Assembly (NCBI GenBank): GCA_023313575.1
Contig: JAJTTP010000023.1
Location: 496,001 to 560,000 of the forward strand
Length of the DNA stretch: 64,000 nucleotides
Direction: 5' to 3'
From: Eutypella sp. D-1
Lineage: Eukaryota; Ascomycota; Sordariomycetes; Xylariales; Diatrypaceae
Shown: positions 47,186-59,384 of the stretch, in pieces
How positions within the stretch are numbered: position 1 is the first letter of the stretch
Layout: each line of letters opens with the position of its first letter
The notes under the pieces: generated by a model
Seen by the model: the letters and a program-made list of their open reading frames with translations, nothing else
The model's database searches: none
What the model was told of the DNA's origin: nothing
Made by a program: the position numbers and the translations under genes

Positions 47186-47705
47186 CTGTCTGACTGTTGA
47201 ATTCGAGGAGACTGTTAAATAGTCCCAAACTGGTTACTGAGTGTTGTGGATAGAGCACCTGTCTGTGATGTAAATTAGCAAATGTGCAGGAATATATAAC
47301 CAAATCTTTTCTGAACAATGTCTTTGTCCCATCGTCATCAAACGATACTGAAGAGCTGTGTGTGCAAACTATGATTTTGTTCGCTATCTGAGCAATTGTT
47401 GTTTCAAGAATGCGTATGCTGCGACATGAGTCTATCATCATTTCGAGATATCCTAGTCCTGCTCGAAGTATCCATGGTCCTATTGAACAAAGAGTGTGTT
47501 ATACAAAGAGCTGTCAACCATTGTTGGCTTTTCAAACACCCTCCTTTGTTCCGAACTGCATGGTTACCAGGCGGTGCTAGACTTTTCAGCGAAGCGCATG
47601 TACTTTTCCTCTTCAATGCCTCAGTTTGAAGCCAAGCCCAGCTATTCATCACCAATCAGGTACCCGGCCTTTAAGGCCAGCTGGCACCACAATCAATATT
47701 GCCAA
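47186..47705. other. Intergenic, upstream of the repeat protein and downstream of CYP504-like gene
   Basis: 520 bp. Short frames only; none shows a family motif. Confidence 0.45.
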
Positions 47706-49478
47706 TCACTCCACATCCGCCTCTGCGGCGGCCTCCAGCGCTCTCTTCAATGCTTCCTCATTCCTGGGGATGCATAGAACACTGTAGGGCTTGGTGACCA
47801 TTATGAGGTCTCTGGGGTTCTTCATGTCAGCGCAGGGATCGCTACGGTGCATCGCCGGATCAGCGCCCGGTGGCGTCTCGATACGGAATGTTCGCAGCAT
47901 CCGCATAAAGATGAGGTACAATTCACGCGTCGCTAGAATATGGGCACTGCACATGCGATAGCCCAGACCGAATGTGAAGACAGTGGCGTCGGGGTTCTCA
48001 ATCCAGCGCTCAGGCCGGAAGACATCGGGATCGGACCAGAGTTCACCGTCTAGTTTGAAGGACACGGGGAGATTAGCTACCGTATCTAAATTGATAGACA
48101 ATACAAAAGCCCACTTACCATGATTACAGGCCCACGCATTCAAGTAAGCCGTAGTATTCGCAGGCACTAGCTTTCCATCGTACTCCATGTCGCGGATGGA
48201 CTTCCGCGGGAGCGCTAAGGGGATGACAGTAAAATAGCGCAGAGCTTCCTTGGCGAGGCCGGCAACGTACGCGCACTTAAGGTCGTCCGCGGCGTCACAG
48301 AGTTGATTATCATCCCCATCGTCGTCTTCTGGCGAGTGACCCTGAAATTCACGAATGGCGTTGAAGGCCCGGTCCTGGATTTCGGGGCGACCTGCCAAGT
48401 ATGACATGGTCCAGTGGACGGTATTCGAGACAGTCTCGAAGCCGCCGCCGAGAATGGAGAGGCTGATGGCGCGGAGCTCGACCTCGTTCAGCTTCGCTTC
48501 GGCATCCCTGGCCACGTTGGCTTGGATACAAGGCTTCTCAATCCCCTTCTTGATCTTCTCTGCGAAGTCTTCATTCAGCTTGCGCATATACGCGTCACGC
48601 CGCCGCCGCATATCCCGAGCCCTAGCCGAGGTACCGCTGAACGGATTTAGCCGCAGCAGAGGCACGTGATCCTGTAGGTTCCCCACCGTTGAACGGAACC
48701 TGTTGAGCTCCTCCTCCACCGCGATGATTTCCCGAAATAACGGGTCCTGGTGCGACGGCATGCGCACTCCCCAATTAATTGTCATCACGAGCGACAGACT
48801 GAGCCTCTGTATAAGTGGAAGTGGGTCAACTGCCGCTACGCCCGCCTTCCCGTACTTTAGCAGGTCACCCAGGAACGTCCGCGTCTCCCGGTCTAGGTAC
48901 GGTACATATGTCTGGATGGACGGTCGATTTAGTGCCGAGGCGGCCCCTTTCTTCTTTCTCTTCAGCGAATCATCGTACGGTGAGGTACCGATCGTGAAGC
49001 CTGCGGAGCTTGACGCTATCTTTATATTTTCCCCAGCACGTTAACCCGGAAGCCCCGGAGCATTTGATTTGGGAAAAACAATGTATCAGGACTACCCGGC
49101 AACGAGAAAGCTTACCCTTCCGAAGGTATACGTGACCGGTCTTGAGCTGAATGTTTGCGAATTGGTGATGAAGAACTTCTTTGCCGCCGCGGCGCTGTTG
49201 ATGAGGAGGATGGTTGTGTTTCCCAACTGAACTTGGTAGACATCCCCGTACGTCTTGGCCCATTCTTGATATTTCTGAGCTGAGTAGTCTTGCACGTGTA
49301 GCAGGTTGCCCACCACGGGTAAACCTCTCGGCCCGCCAAATCCGGCGATCCTTGAGCGGTTGCGGATGATTTCATTGACGCACAGATAAACAGCAAGGGC
49401 TAAAATGACTCCCGCAGCTGTGTAGAGGACGTAAGGGCCCGCGAATAAGGCGGGTGGAAATAATCGTGAGATATCCAT
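47706..49478 (-). CDS. Cytochrome P450, CYP504-like (phenylacetate-hydroxylase type)
   Basis: Minus strand, exons 49478-49116, 49019-48119 and 48049-47706, 535 aa. The first intron is 96 bp (GTAAGC to an unusual AAAG acceptor, phase 0), chosen because it joins YTFGR to IASSSAGFTIGTSP as in CYP504. The second is 69 bp (GTAAGT to ACTAG), a multiple of three, so the unspliced frame stays open. An N-terminal anchor lies near 12-35 and GGPRGLPVVGNL is the hinge. GGGFET (312-317) is the I-helix oxygen site, EALR (379-382) the K helix, FRPERW the PERF motif, and FTFGLGYRMC the heme loop with Cys455. It is a complete microsomal P450. CYP504 members 2-hydroxylate phenylacetate on the way to homogentisate; no homogentisate-pathway gene is adjacent, so the substrate may differ. 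Confidence 0.88.
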
Positions 49479-51352
49479 GGCAATTGATATAACAGCCGAC
49501 TCGGACTCATGTGTTGTGAAGGAGTTTCATTCGTCGTATTCGATGACCTCAGCAGAGAGTAAATAAACGATTGACGTTGAAGGTGGGAAAGCGGCGGTAG
49601 ATTACTTGAGGATCTGCTTCCCCGCGCTGCGCGGACCCCTGCTGTCAGGGGTGACCACGTGCACGACACGCATGTATCACACCCATACGCTGTAAACCGT
49701 TGGGGGTTTTTTGTTGGAGAGGTTGGGCTCGATACACCTAAAAGGAAGTACCAACTCTGCGAAGAGTGATGCTAGGTGTACCTTAAACCAAGAATTGCGC
49801 CTACATCTGCACAGTTTGCTTTGTTGTGGTTCAAGGTAGCAATTGGGCCCGCAGTTAATGAGGATGGATCACCATCCGCCCTACCAATATCCCTTTGCCA
49901 TATCTTGCCGTCCAATAAGCAGCACATAAATAGGGCAACGCGACATTGCAGCTTTTTTGCCCCGACGTAGTGTGACCATCAGTACATCTTGGTGCTTTTT
50001 CACCCCAATTCCAGACGCATGCATTGGCGATAACAATCTGATTAAATTCCCGACCACCCAATCAAACACGAAGACACCACGGTCTTTTACACATTTCAAC
50101 CGTGTGCAATTGGGTCGCATTCGGGGTTGGAAAAGAGTTTGTTTATTTCGACATCATTTTTTGTCGGCTATTAAGTCAGGTAGCAATAACTATTATAACT
50201 AGATAATATGTAATATATACCACTAAGGGCGAAGTAGGGATCTGGCATTGACCCGACTCTAAGACTCGACCAACAATAGCTAACGTGAACCAGGCCGAAG
50301 CAGCCGGACGTCGGACTCTCCATCACTTGAAGTCGTACAGATACCAGCGAGTGGAACTTACTACGGAAGCAGAGACGTTTTGTTGTGGATTTCAGAAACT
50401 TAAGATATATTTTCGGCTTAGGTACTTGTCCTTCGGCACACCCAGCGTGGCAATGAAGTGCATGGCTACGCTGAAAGAGCCACCAATATGTATGCTAGAG
50501 ACTTTGTAGATCATGTAGCCTTTCGTAGCGGAAAATGCCGGCAAGTAGATAAAGCTGTGTTTGATAATCAGCGGTAACATCATTATGATTGGTCAGGTTT
50601 CGAAGGATTTCGCATACACAAACGCGCCTTAAGACAACCAGAAAGTATCAAGAATAGCTTGAAACAATTCGGCCTAGTCATGTTGTAGGGGAAGACGCTA
50701 CGCTTCTTGTATAAATGCCCATGTCTTGTATCATTCAAAGCCCAATTCAACAACTATACGACATCCTTTGAATGTGTCTGTGTCTACTTCTACATACCCA
50801 CCCGGAAAACTATAATCCTGAGCCAGCCAAAAGAACTATAGTCTCTTTGTAGATATATCATGAAAATGCTGGGAGTTGACAACGGGAGTCTAACCTTTTT
50901 TTTCTTCATGTGTAAATAAATGACTCCCTGGTGGTTTCTTTCGTCGGAGATTCTCCTTATGTGCAGTGTCATTTACAATGGGCAGAATAGTCCCTCTTTA
51001 GCCAACCGGTAGGTCTTCGTGGAAGTAAATGCTTACGATACCAGTGGTTATTCTTTGTAGTAAACATGGTGCGTCGCGATGGTCAGCAACAGAATCGAGA
51101 GAACTGTAAGGAAGTGACCTGGGTGACAAGGATGACTCTCGGACAAGGGCAGAAGCATGACATTCGCACACTAGACCGCATAGAAGTAGCAAAACCAATT
51201 AAAGGGAACAGGATGGACGGGGTACCGTTGACGATCCAGGGCTAGTGGCTGCATAACTGGATCGTCATTATCTATATAGCTAATATATTCAGATATTTTG
51301 GCTATCTAGAGCACCCAGAGAATCCTACGCACGCACTGTTCTTGACCGCATA
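49479..51352. other. 1.9 kb intergenic region
   Basis: No convincing gene. Frames here are below 90 codons and lack motifs. I see no tRNA, LTR or RIP signature. Confidence 0.4.
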
Positions 51353-51772
51353 ATGAAAGAGGAAACTAGGAAAGCAAAGATTCCAATTTTCTGGGTGATG
51401 TAAGTTGAATCCACAGTTTTCCTACTGCAGCAACATAACACTGATAACTTATATAGGATGGGACTCCACCCTCAGAGCACTGTAGGGAGGACATGCAACC
51501 AAATTACCCTGCGATGGGAATGCAACATGGCCGATGACGACGCACATTTAACAATACACATGGGGGACACGCCGGATCGCTACAAACTACACGGCCATCT
51601 ATATAGTCAAGAGGGAGAGTGCAAGTTTCAAATAAGGGGTAGGACCATGAAGATCAATGGGCCGAAGCGACTTATGACCGAAGAGCCCCTACTAGATGAG
51701 ACTCAATTGACCATGAGACATATGATTGATCTCGAAAGCCACAGTTGGACGAGTCAATCAATCGCTCACTAG
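51353..51772 (+). CDS. Hypothetical two-exon gene or gene remnant
   Basis: Exons 51353-51399 and 51457-51772 would give 120 aa. The 57 bp intron has a consensus GTAAGT donor, a CTGATAAC branch site and a TATAG acceptor and joins IPIFWV to MMGLHPQ in frame. The product is polar with no recognised domain. Downstream, in other frames and past a stop, 51,862-52,074 reads as plausible protein (FPAVLLRDELDAFIRR and on), so this may be the 5' part of a larger, broken gene. Weak evidence. Confidence 0.3.
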
Positions 51773-52823
51773 TGGTAGCTATCCCAGCATACTTTACAAT
51801 GGTGTGGATGAACATCGCCATTTCTCTTCCGGATCAGGAATCTCGAGGATTACCGGACTAGCTCGATGGGCGGTTCGCCCCGTTTCCAGCAGTATTGTTA
51901 AGAGACGAATTGGATGCCTTCATTAGAAGGCACCCAGTTTTAGAAGACAAGAACCTTATAAAGTTCCAAGCCACGCGACTGCTCACCTATAAAATGGGTC
52001 AGTTACAGAAAAGGGGTTACCTAAAGATAAGTGGAGCGGATATTTTTCAGATGTTCTTTTCTAGGAGCGTCTAACTTCAGTGCTTGAGTATGGTTGTTGT
52101 ACTTACTCTAAATGGTTAATTCGATCCGCCAGTGACTTATTCCGGTGCATATCAAATGCAATCATGAAAGACAACCGACTAGGATATCTCATAGAGTGTG
52201 TCTCATCGCCAGGGGCTTATGTATTCAACATTATTCAAACTTCGTGGATTACAAATACTTCGATGACTACCTGTTTAAAACCAAGGAAGAGGCGAGTATC
52301 GCAGCAGTCAAACAGCATTCGGTGCACGAATTCGTAGTGTTTGGCTTGACAGATGGGCTTGTAAGAGCAATGAGAATGTTTCCTGACGTGTAGAGGATGA
52401 CTTGAGTAACGTACTTGTGTTGTTAGTCGCTTCGAGTACCAATGTAGAATCCTTTGCAATAACGTAGTACCAGTGTTCGATTTTCACTTGCCACAGTTCC
52501 ATGCTTCCCCCCAGTTCATAAGCAAGCTAGGGATTTCACATTCATCCGTAGTACGACACAAACATATACCAGCCATAGGCTATCTTACAAGGTGTGGGAA
52601 CTCTAGACGCTCCATCACCCACCCCCCACCTCTAAAAGCGCGCAAATGCCACCCAGAGTATCCTATCTTCGTTTATAAAAAGACATGCTTCTCCCCCATT
52701 CCGTATACTCTTGCGACGAACAGCAGCAGCGAATGAGTTGCCTTCTACGTTTCACATATCATCGTCCCCTTACCCTCCTAATTTGTAGGGGCTAATCTGA
52801 GATCTAGTGGTCAGGCCCACTAA
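51773..52823. other. Region with possible decayed coding sequence
   Basis: Frame from about 51,862 to 52,074 (LLRDELDAFIRRHPVLEDK, ending MFFSRSV) looks protein-like but starts after a stop and has no clear link to the exons upstream. The rest shows only short frames. Confidence 0.3.
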
Positions 52824-53333
52824 TCCATCAATTCAGCCAATGATTCAGACGCTGAGAAGCAAGATCGAAGGCGAAGGCTGAATATAGCCATTCGGACACT
52901 CCGGTACCTGGCCTACTTGGTAAGTCAGGGGGTTAGGTATGACGGCGCAAAGCTCACCCAGGACCAAGCACACAAACTTGCCAAACCACTTCGTAACCCA
53001 CCACCTACACACTATCGTGAGGATGACCGTGTCGAAGACAGTGGCATTGCTATTCAAAGCATCCCGAGTGAACCAGTCGACCTCGAAGACTGGATCATCG
53101 TAGACGACAATGCTGTCCGCAAGCCTGAGAAAGCACCGAAAGAGCAGCAGAGAGAATATCCCCCCGTTTATAACGAACCAATGCTTGAACCACCTGAGTT
53201 GATCCCTGAGCGTATTCACCTCAAGTTCAAAGTCCCCGGTGATATTGAGGTCCTCCACCCGAAAAACGTCAGTGTCATCCTGAAGATTATAAAAGCCCTT
53301 CGGCGTTACCTATCATCACCGGAACGGTCATAG
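52824..53333 (+). CDS. Hypothetical protein, 3' exon
   Basis: An open frame runs from the stop at 52821-52823 to TAG at 53331-53333 and contains no suitable early ATG, so the coding part probably starts at an acceptor such as ATTCAG ending at 52836. The translation, about 165 aa, is hydrophilic with protein-like composition: DAEKQDRRRRLNIAIRTLRYLAYLVSQG, then an acidic/Pro-rich middle (DLEDWIIVDD) and a basic end (ILKIIKALRRYL). No family recognised. The 5' exon was not found. It is the last gene-like sequence before the right AT-rich block. Confidence 0.35.
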   Translation, partial: SINSANDSDAEKQDRRRRLNIAIRTLRYLAYLVSQGVRYDGAKLTQDQAHKLAKPLRNPPPTHYREDDRVEDSGIAIQSIPSEPVDLEDWIIVDDNAVRKPEKAPKEQQREYPPVYNEPMLEPPELIPERIHLKFKVPGDIEVLHPKNVSVILKIIKALRRYLSSPERS

Positions 53334-53968
53334 GAGCTACACTGTCACACGGAGGGACACTGTGGGCCAGGACCCCTGTCAGTGGTCACGTGAGGACGGA
53401 TATATCAATTGGGCCTGTGCGGGGTTGGGAGACTTCTCCTCTTTCCCTTCTTCTTCTTCTTTTTCCCAAGGACCTTGGGACCATAACCGTTTATTATCAA
53501 ATGAATAGACGGATCAAAAAATACAGATATTCCAAGCCGGGATAGCCAGCCCACCTATCGCATCCAGTATACTTAATATAAGGAACGTTATAATATAATT
53601 AAAATTAATTTATATTTTTTAAATTTTAATAAAAAAAAGCTATTTAAAAATCTTATATATAAAAAAAAAACGGAAAAATATTACTTTATAATTTTATTTA
53701 TAAAAAAAAGCTTTATAATGATAATAAATTATTTTTATTAATTATAATATATTTTTTAAATTAAAGTTACTTTTAACACTTTAATTTATAAAATTAAAGT
53801 AATAAAGTTATAAAAATCGTAAAATAAAAAAAATAAAATAAATATAAATAATTAAACTTTAAAATAAAAGGTAATTATATAATTATTATTAATAAATAAA
53901 TTAAAAAAATTATTTTAAAACTTATTTTTTACTTTATTCGATTTAATTTTTTAAGTTATTATATAAAC
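53334..53968. other. Right boundary of the gene island
   Basis: Normal GC up to about 53,590, then an abrupt change to AT-rich, RIP-like DNA. Nothing recognised apart from a TTCTTC run near 53,447-53,466. Confidence 0.5.
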
Positions 53969-54367
53969 TGTTATAACTTAGTTAAGTTATTAGGCTTAAA
54001 TAAGATTAGCATAAATAATCCTTAAATATGGCATTAAAAAGGATAGCTATAATAAGATAAGCCATATTTAAGTCACGTAATAAAAAGGATAGCCTAAATA
54101 GCTTAATTATTTTAACGATTTAATATTTAACATTTAATATCATATTCCGGTATCAGGAATAAAAGATATAAATAGTATATAATTACGTTTATTACCACTT
54201 TTTTAAATAGTTTTTAAACTTATTAGCTTATAATATAATTTAATTATTTAAAGCATTGTTTATTATTATTACTAAATCTAACTATTTATTACTTAAAACC
54301 TTTAGTATTTTTATTAATATAAACCCTTTAACTGGATTAATAAGTTAAGAATAAACCAGCCGTTATA
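53969..54367 (+). mobile_element. Solo LTR with TAAAC target duplication
   Basis: A 399 bp LTR from TGTTATAACT to CCGTTATA, flanked by TAAAC at 53964-53968 and 54368-54372. There is no internal region next to it, so it is a product of LTR-LTR recombination. It resembles subfamily B (start TGTTATAAC, AAATAAGATTAGCATAAATAATCC). Confidence 0.85.
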
Positions 54368-55086
54368 TAAACGTTTTTTAAATATATAAATAAAATTAAA
54401 TTTTAATTATTATAAATATGTTATTATATTTATTTTTTAAAAAAAATATTAATAAAAATAAAAAAAATTATAATAATAATAATATCGTCGCACCCTTTTT
54501 TTTTATTACCCCCTATACGGAGCATGCCGTTACGCGTACTCACGTTACCGTTACCCGCGATCGGGTTAACGCTGCCATCTCCGCCGCTACTACCGCCGCG
54601 CACGCCGCTGCGCCGCCCGCCGCTCCGCCCGCCGATGCGCCTGCCGCCGGCTCTTAAGCTCCGGCCCCGCTTACCGTTATTATTACGTAACCCGTTTTTT
54701 ATTTTTATTATATATTTAATATATTTATAAATAAATTTATTAAAATTTATTAAAATATTATTAATTATAATAATAAATATGCCCGGTATTATTATAAATA
54801 TTTATATATCCCGGTATAAATAAAAATAACCCGGCCCGAATTTAATTAACCGTTTAAAATTTTATCGCTTTTTTTAAAATTAAAGTTTTAACCGTTTCCG
54901 GTATTATTTTTATTAACTTTATTTATTTTTATAATAAATTATTTTTATTAAAAAAGTTTAATATTTATTAATTTATATTTTAATTATCCGGAAATACCGG
55001 ATTACGGTCCGGGTTTGTTTTTATAAAAAAAACGACATACGCGGTTATTATTATTATTAAATAATAATAAAAAAAAGTAAAAAAAA
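54368..55086. other. AT-rich spacer containing a GC-rich pocket
   Basis: RIP-degraded DNA except for 54,485-54,680, which is GC-rich and reads as an Ala/Pro-rich string (AAAPPAAPPADAPAAG) in one plus frame. In the pocket nearly every C is followed by G, C or T and few by A, as expected of a GC-rich sequence after RIP. I do not call a gene. Confidence 0.5.
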
Positions 55087-55897
55087 TGTAACGGCCGGTT
55101 TATTTTTAATTATTAATTTAATCGAAAGGTTTATGTTAATAAAAGTGTTAAGGGTTTTAAATAATAAATAATTACGTTTAATAATAATAAAAAAATGTTT
55201 TAAGTAATTAAGTGTTATAACCGGTCGGGCTATTAGGCCGAGAGGGGCTAATACGATTAAAAAAGATCTTTAACTTTAGTTCTGGAAACAAAGATAGCTA
55301 TACTGGAGTAAGCCATATACGCCATATAAAAATCGGTTAAATCGATAATGATTTTAACAATATTAAATCGTTATACTCGGATACGATCTTAACGATTTAA
55401 TAATAATTATATATTTAAATATTAAAAATAAAGGATATAAATAATATATAATTACGTTTATTACCTTTTTTTAAATAGGTTTTAAACTTATTAGCTTATA
55501 ATATAATTTAGTTATTTAAAGCATTTCTTTTTTTGCTATTATTAAACGTAATTACTTATTGTTTAAAACCTTTAACACTTTTGTTAATATAAACCCCTCG
55601 ACTGGACTAATAGTTAAAAATAAACCGGCCGTCATATTAAGTTATATTATAAGCTGGTAAATTTAAAAATTATTTAAGAAAAAGGTAATAAACGTAGTTA
55701 TATATTATTTATATCCTTTATTCCTAATATTAAAATATATGGTTATGTTAGATTTTTAAATTTATACATTATAACGGATTTATATGTGGCTTTTTTTGTG
55801 GCTTATTAAATATGGATGACTTGTGTCTTTATTTTTCCGGCAGTACCGTTAACGAATAGGGTTACCAGCCCCCACTTAGCCTAGTCAGGCCATAATA
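55087..55897 (-). mobile_element. LTR (minus) interrupted by a second LTR
   Basis: Outer LTR from TGTAACGGCCGG at 55087 to CCATAATA at 55897 in minus orientation, about 382 bp once the insert and one duplication are removed. Its distal 60 bp (GTTACCAGCCCCCACTTAGC and on) are almost free of RIP and match the G2 5' LTR end. Flanks are A-runs on both sides, compatible with an AAAAA duplication. No internal region adjoins, so it is probably a solo LTR. Confidence 0.75.
55213..55636 (+). mobile_element. Solo LTR of a third subtype inserted in an LTR
   Basis: 424 bp from TGTTATAACCGGTCGGGC to CCGTCATA with TTAAG on both sides (55208-55212 and 55637-55641). Its first 190 bp differ from subfamilies A and B (GGCCGAGAGGGGCTAATACG, CTGGAGTAAGCCATATACG), while the 3' half matches them. 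Confidence 0.85.
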
Positions 55898-58800
55898 AAA
55901 AAAAAGTAATAAAATGCTTTTTTTAAAAAGAAAAATTAAAATTTTAATAGTTTTAATAATACCGGTAATATAAAAAATACGGCCTCCGGTTTTTTCGGCC
56001 GCGTTTTTAATTAAATTTTTAATAATTTATAAAATTACGGTAAATTCGATTCGGTTTAATATTTTTATTATTCTTCTTTTAAATTAATTATTTCTTTTTA
56101 AAAATGATTTTCGTATATTATATTTCTATATGCTCGGGTTTTATATTTTATAAATTTAATAATTTGCATTTTCTTTTTAATCTTTCTATTTATAATATCT
56201 TCTAATTATATATATATTTTAAAATATTTAAATTTCTAACGTTTTAATATTTTTATAAAACTATTAACCGGTATTTAATTTATTAATAAATAAATAACAT
56301 CGATAAACCTTTTTTATTATTTTTATTTTAATTATATATTTTAAATATTTATATAACGTAATTTCGTAATTATTTCCTTTTATTATTAATTTAATTATTT
56401 ATTAATTATTATAATATATCTTTTAAAATATTTTTAAATTATATTATATATTATAAAAAAGGTATTTAATGATTATGGTTTTTAACGGTATTTTGTAATA
56501 TTAAAATTATTACCGTTAATTATTTAATTACTTTTTATATAATCGGCCTGTTAAAAAAATAATACAATATATTTTTAACTTAATTTCCGAGTTTCCGTAT
56601 TATCGGTAAAAAACGCGTTATTTATAATTAATAAAATTTAAGGTTTTTTATGTAATTGTTTATATATTATTTTAAAATAGTTTATAATATATAAATATTT
56701 TAATAATAAATTAATTAAAAACTTAAAAACTTAAAAAACCGTATATGTTATATTTAACCTTATTATAATAACCGTATATAAAATAAACTTTATACGTTTT
56801 TAATATTTTTTAATTTAAGCTTTTACAATTTACTTAATATATTTAAATAATTTATTTAATTTTATAAAAATAACCGGTATTTAAATTTAATTTATTATAT
56901 ATTAATTATAAGCTAAATATATTTTTTTATTTTTTTATTATAAATTTTATAAACTTTTAAAAACCAGCTTATTTTATTTTAAGTTTTTAATTTATTAATA
57001 AATTCGGTTTTTTTTAATATATTATTTAAAAAAATAATAATAATTTCCCGGTTGTTATTATAAATCATTATAAAATATTAATAAAGTTTTGTATTATAAT
57101 TTAAATAAATGATTAAATTTATGTATAACGTTTTTTAATTTTATAACGATATTTCTTTTTTAAATTCTTTTTAAAATTTATAAATAACGGGTATATCGTT
57201 TATCCGGTAAATATTAAAAAATACGTTTATAATATTAAATTATTAAATTTTTAAATCGTATTAAGCCGTTATAATTATCACCGTTTAAAAGGTTTTAATT
57301 ATAAACGTTATTATATAAATATTTTCGATCGTTTTATTATTTTATAAATCGTTACGTATATAAAGTCGTAATTTATAAACGTTAAAATATTTTTATAATT
57401 AAATTTATATTAAAATATTTATTTAAAAAAAACGGGATAAATTTAATTTTAACGCGTTTAATTCTTTTAAAACGTTTTTTATAATTATTATTTTAATTGT
57501 TTTATAAAAGTTTTTTATAAAATAATTACTTTCGTTATCTTTTATTAAATTTCTTTAAAACTTAAATATTTTTAAAAATTTATTTTTATATATTTTAAAT
57601 TTATTAAAAATAATATTAAAACATTTTATTAATTTTTAATAAATTATTACGTAAATTACAACTTTAATAATTTTAAGCTTTTTCGGTTATTTAATATAAA
57701 ATTATAAACTTTAAAAAAAAAAACGTTTTTATTATTAATTTATTTTAATTTATTTTTAAAATTACGCGTTTTAAATTAATAGTTATAAAAATATAAATAT
57801 TATATTTATTAATATTTAAAGTATTATTTTTAAACCGTTTATTTTTATAAGTCGGTTATTTATTTTTATAATTTTTATTAACTTATTATTTATTATATAT
57901 AACGTTTTAATTATTTACCGGCGTTTCCCGTATAAAAATCTTTTTACTTTAATATTAAATTAAAAAATTTAATTTTAAAAAGTCGGTTCGGATATATATC
58001 GTGTTATAAATTTTTATATCGTTTATATTAATATTTAACCCGTCATTTTAATAAATTAATAAAAGATGATTAATAATTTACTTTTTTTACGTATTTTTTA
58101 AAAAACTATTACTTTTAATAACGTTAATTTTAATTTAATTAAAATTTTAAAAATTTAATATTATATTTATAAATTTATTACTTACGGAAATATTTTTTTT
58201 TATTTTTTTCCGGCGTAAAAGTTTATTTTAAAATTAAAAGCTTTTTTTTTAATAAGGTTTACCTTTAAATTTTAATCCTTTAATTAATTATTTAAAAAAT
58301 AGTTTTTTTAAAAGTAATATATTTTTTAAATTATTTTATATATTAAATGAATCGGTAAATTATAAAGTTTTTAAAAAAGATTATTTTTTTATAAATTAAT
58401 TTAATAAGTTTTAAAAAAATAAATATTATAATTGTTATTTTTTAAGTTTATAAAAACGCTTTTTATCGAATTATATATTACGCGTAATAATAACTTTATT
58501 TAAGTTTAAAATCTATATCTTATATTAATTCGAAATAATATAATTAATAAAATATCCGATATAAGCTTTAAATTTAATTTTAAAACTTTATTTGTTTTAT
58601 TAATTTTACGGTTATTATTAAATAAATAAGCTTTATATTTAAAAGTTTTTAAATTTAATATATTTAATAAACTTAAAAATATATTAATAAAGATATTATT
58701 TAAATTAATTATTAAATATTTTATTTAACAATTTAAAATTATATATTTAATTTAAGCTTATATTATAAAATTATATTATTTTGTATTAAATTATTTTACG

Positions 58801-58981
58801 CTATAATTTAAATAAAAAGTTTATACTTTTTATTATTATAATAAATTTTATAATTATAACTTATTTAATTTATTCGGTTATTTTACTAAGTTCGTAAATA
58901 TATAAAAATAATATTTTAATATTAATGTTTTGTTTTTAAATTTATATATAAAAATTTATATTTTCTTAATAACCGATTATA
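55898..58981. repeat. 3.1 kb of RIP-degraded DNA of unknown origin
   Basis: AT-rich with CpG kept and CpA nearly absent, hence formerly repeated DNA. I could not align it by eye to the gypsy pol, gag or LTR sequences of the window. No open frame. It may be a different transposon class. Confidence 0.5.
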
Positions 58982-59384
58982 TGTAACGGCTGGTTTATTC
59001 TTAATTATTAGTCCAATCGAAGGGTTTATATTAACAGAAATGCTAAAAGGTTTTAAGTAATAAGTAATCATATTTAATAATAATAAAAGAAAATGCTTTA
59101 AGTAACTAAGTTATATTATAAACTGGTAAATTTAAAAAGTTTTTTAAAAAAAAGGTAATAAACGTAGTTATATATTATTTATATCCTTTATTCCTAATAT
59201 TAAAATGTATGGTTGTTATTAGATCGTTAGGATAACTGGGCGATCCAGGCTATCCTGGATTATTGGGATAACTAAGCTATCTTAGCTATCCTCTTTGGTC
59301 ACGTGATTTCTCTTATGGCTGGTTAAGTGTGGCTGACTCTTTCCGAGGTCTCCACCTGGCCTTTTATGACCTAACCAGGCCATA
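58982..59384 (-). mobile_element. LTR on the minus strand, cut near its start by another LTR
   Basis: From TGTAACGGCTGG at 58982 to CCATA at 59384, where the plus LTR at 59385 begins. The last three bases of the expected CCATAACA end are missing, so CCATA is probably the target duplication of the next element. The part from 59,215 to 59,384 is nearly RIP-free. Confidence 0.75.

Noticed and set aside
54418..54730. Ala/Pro-rich short frames in the GC pocket
   Set aside because: They begin in AT-rich RIPed DNA with poly-Lys/Asn and have no homology; composition alone explains them.
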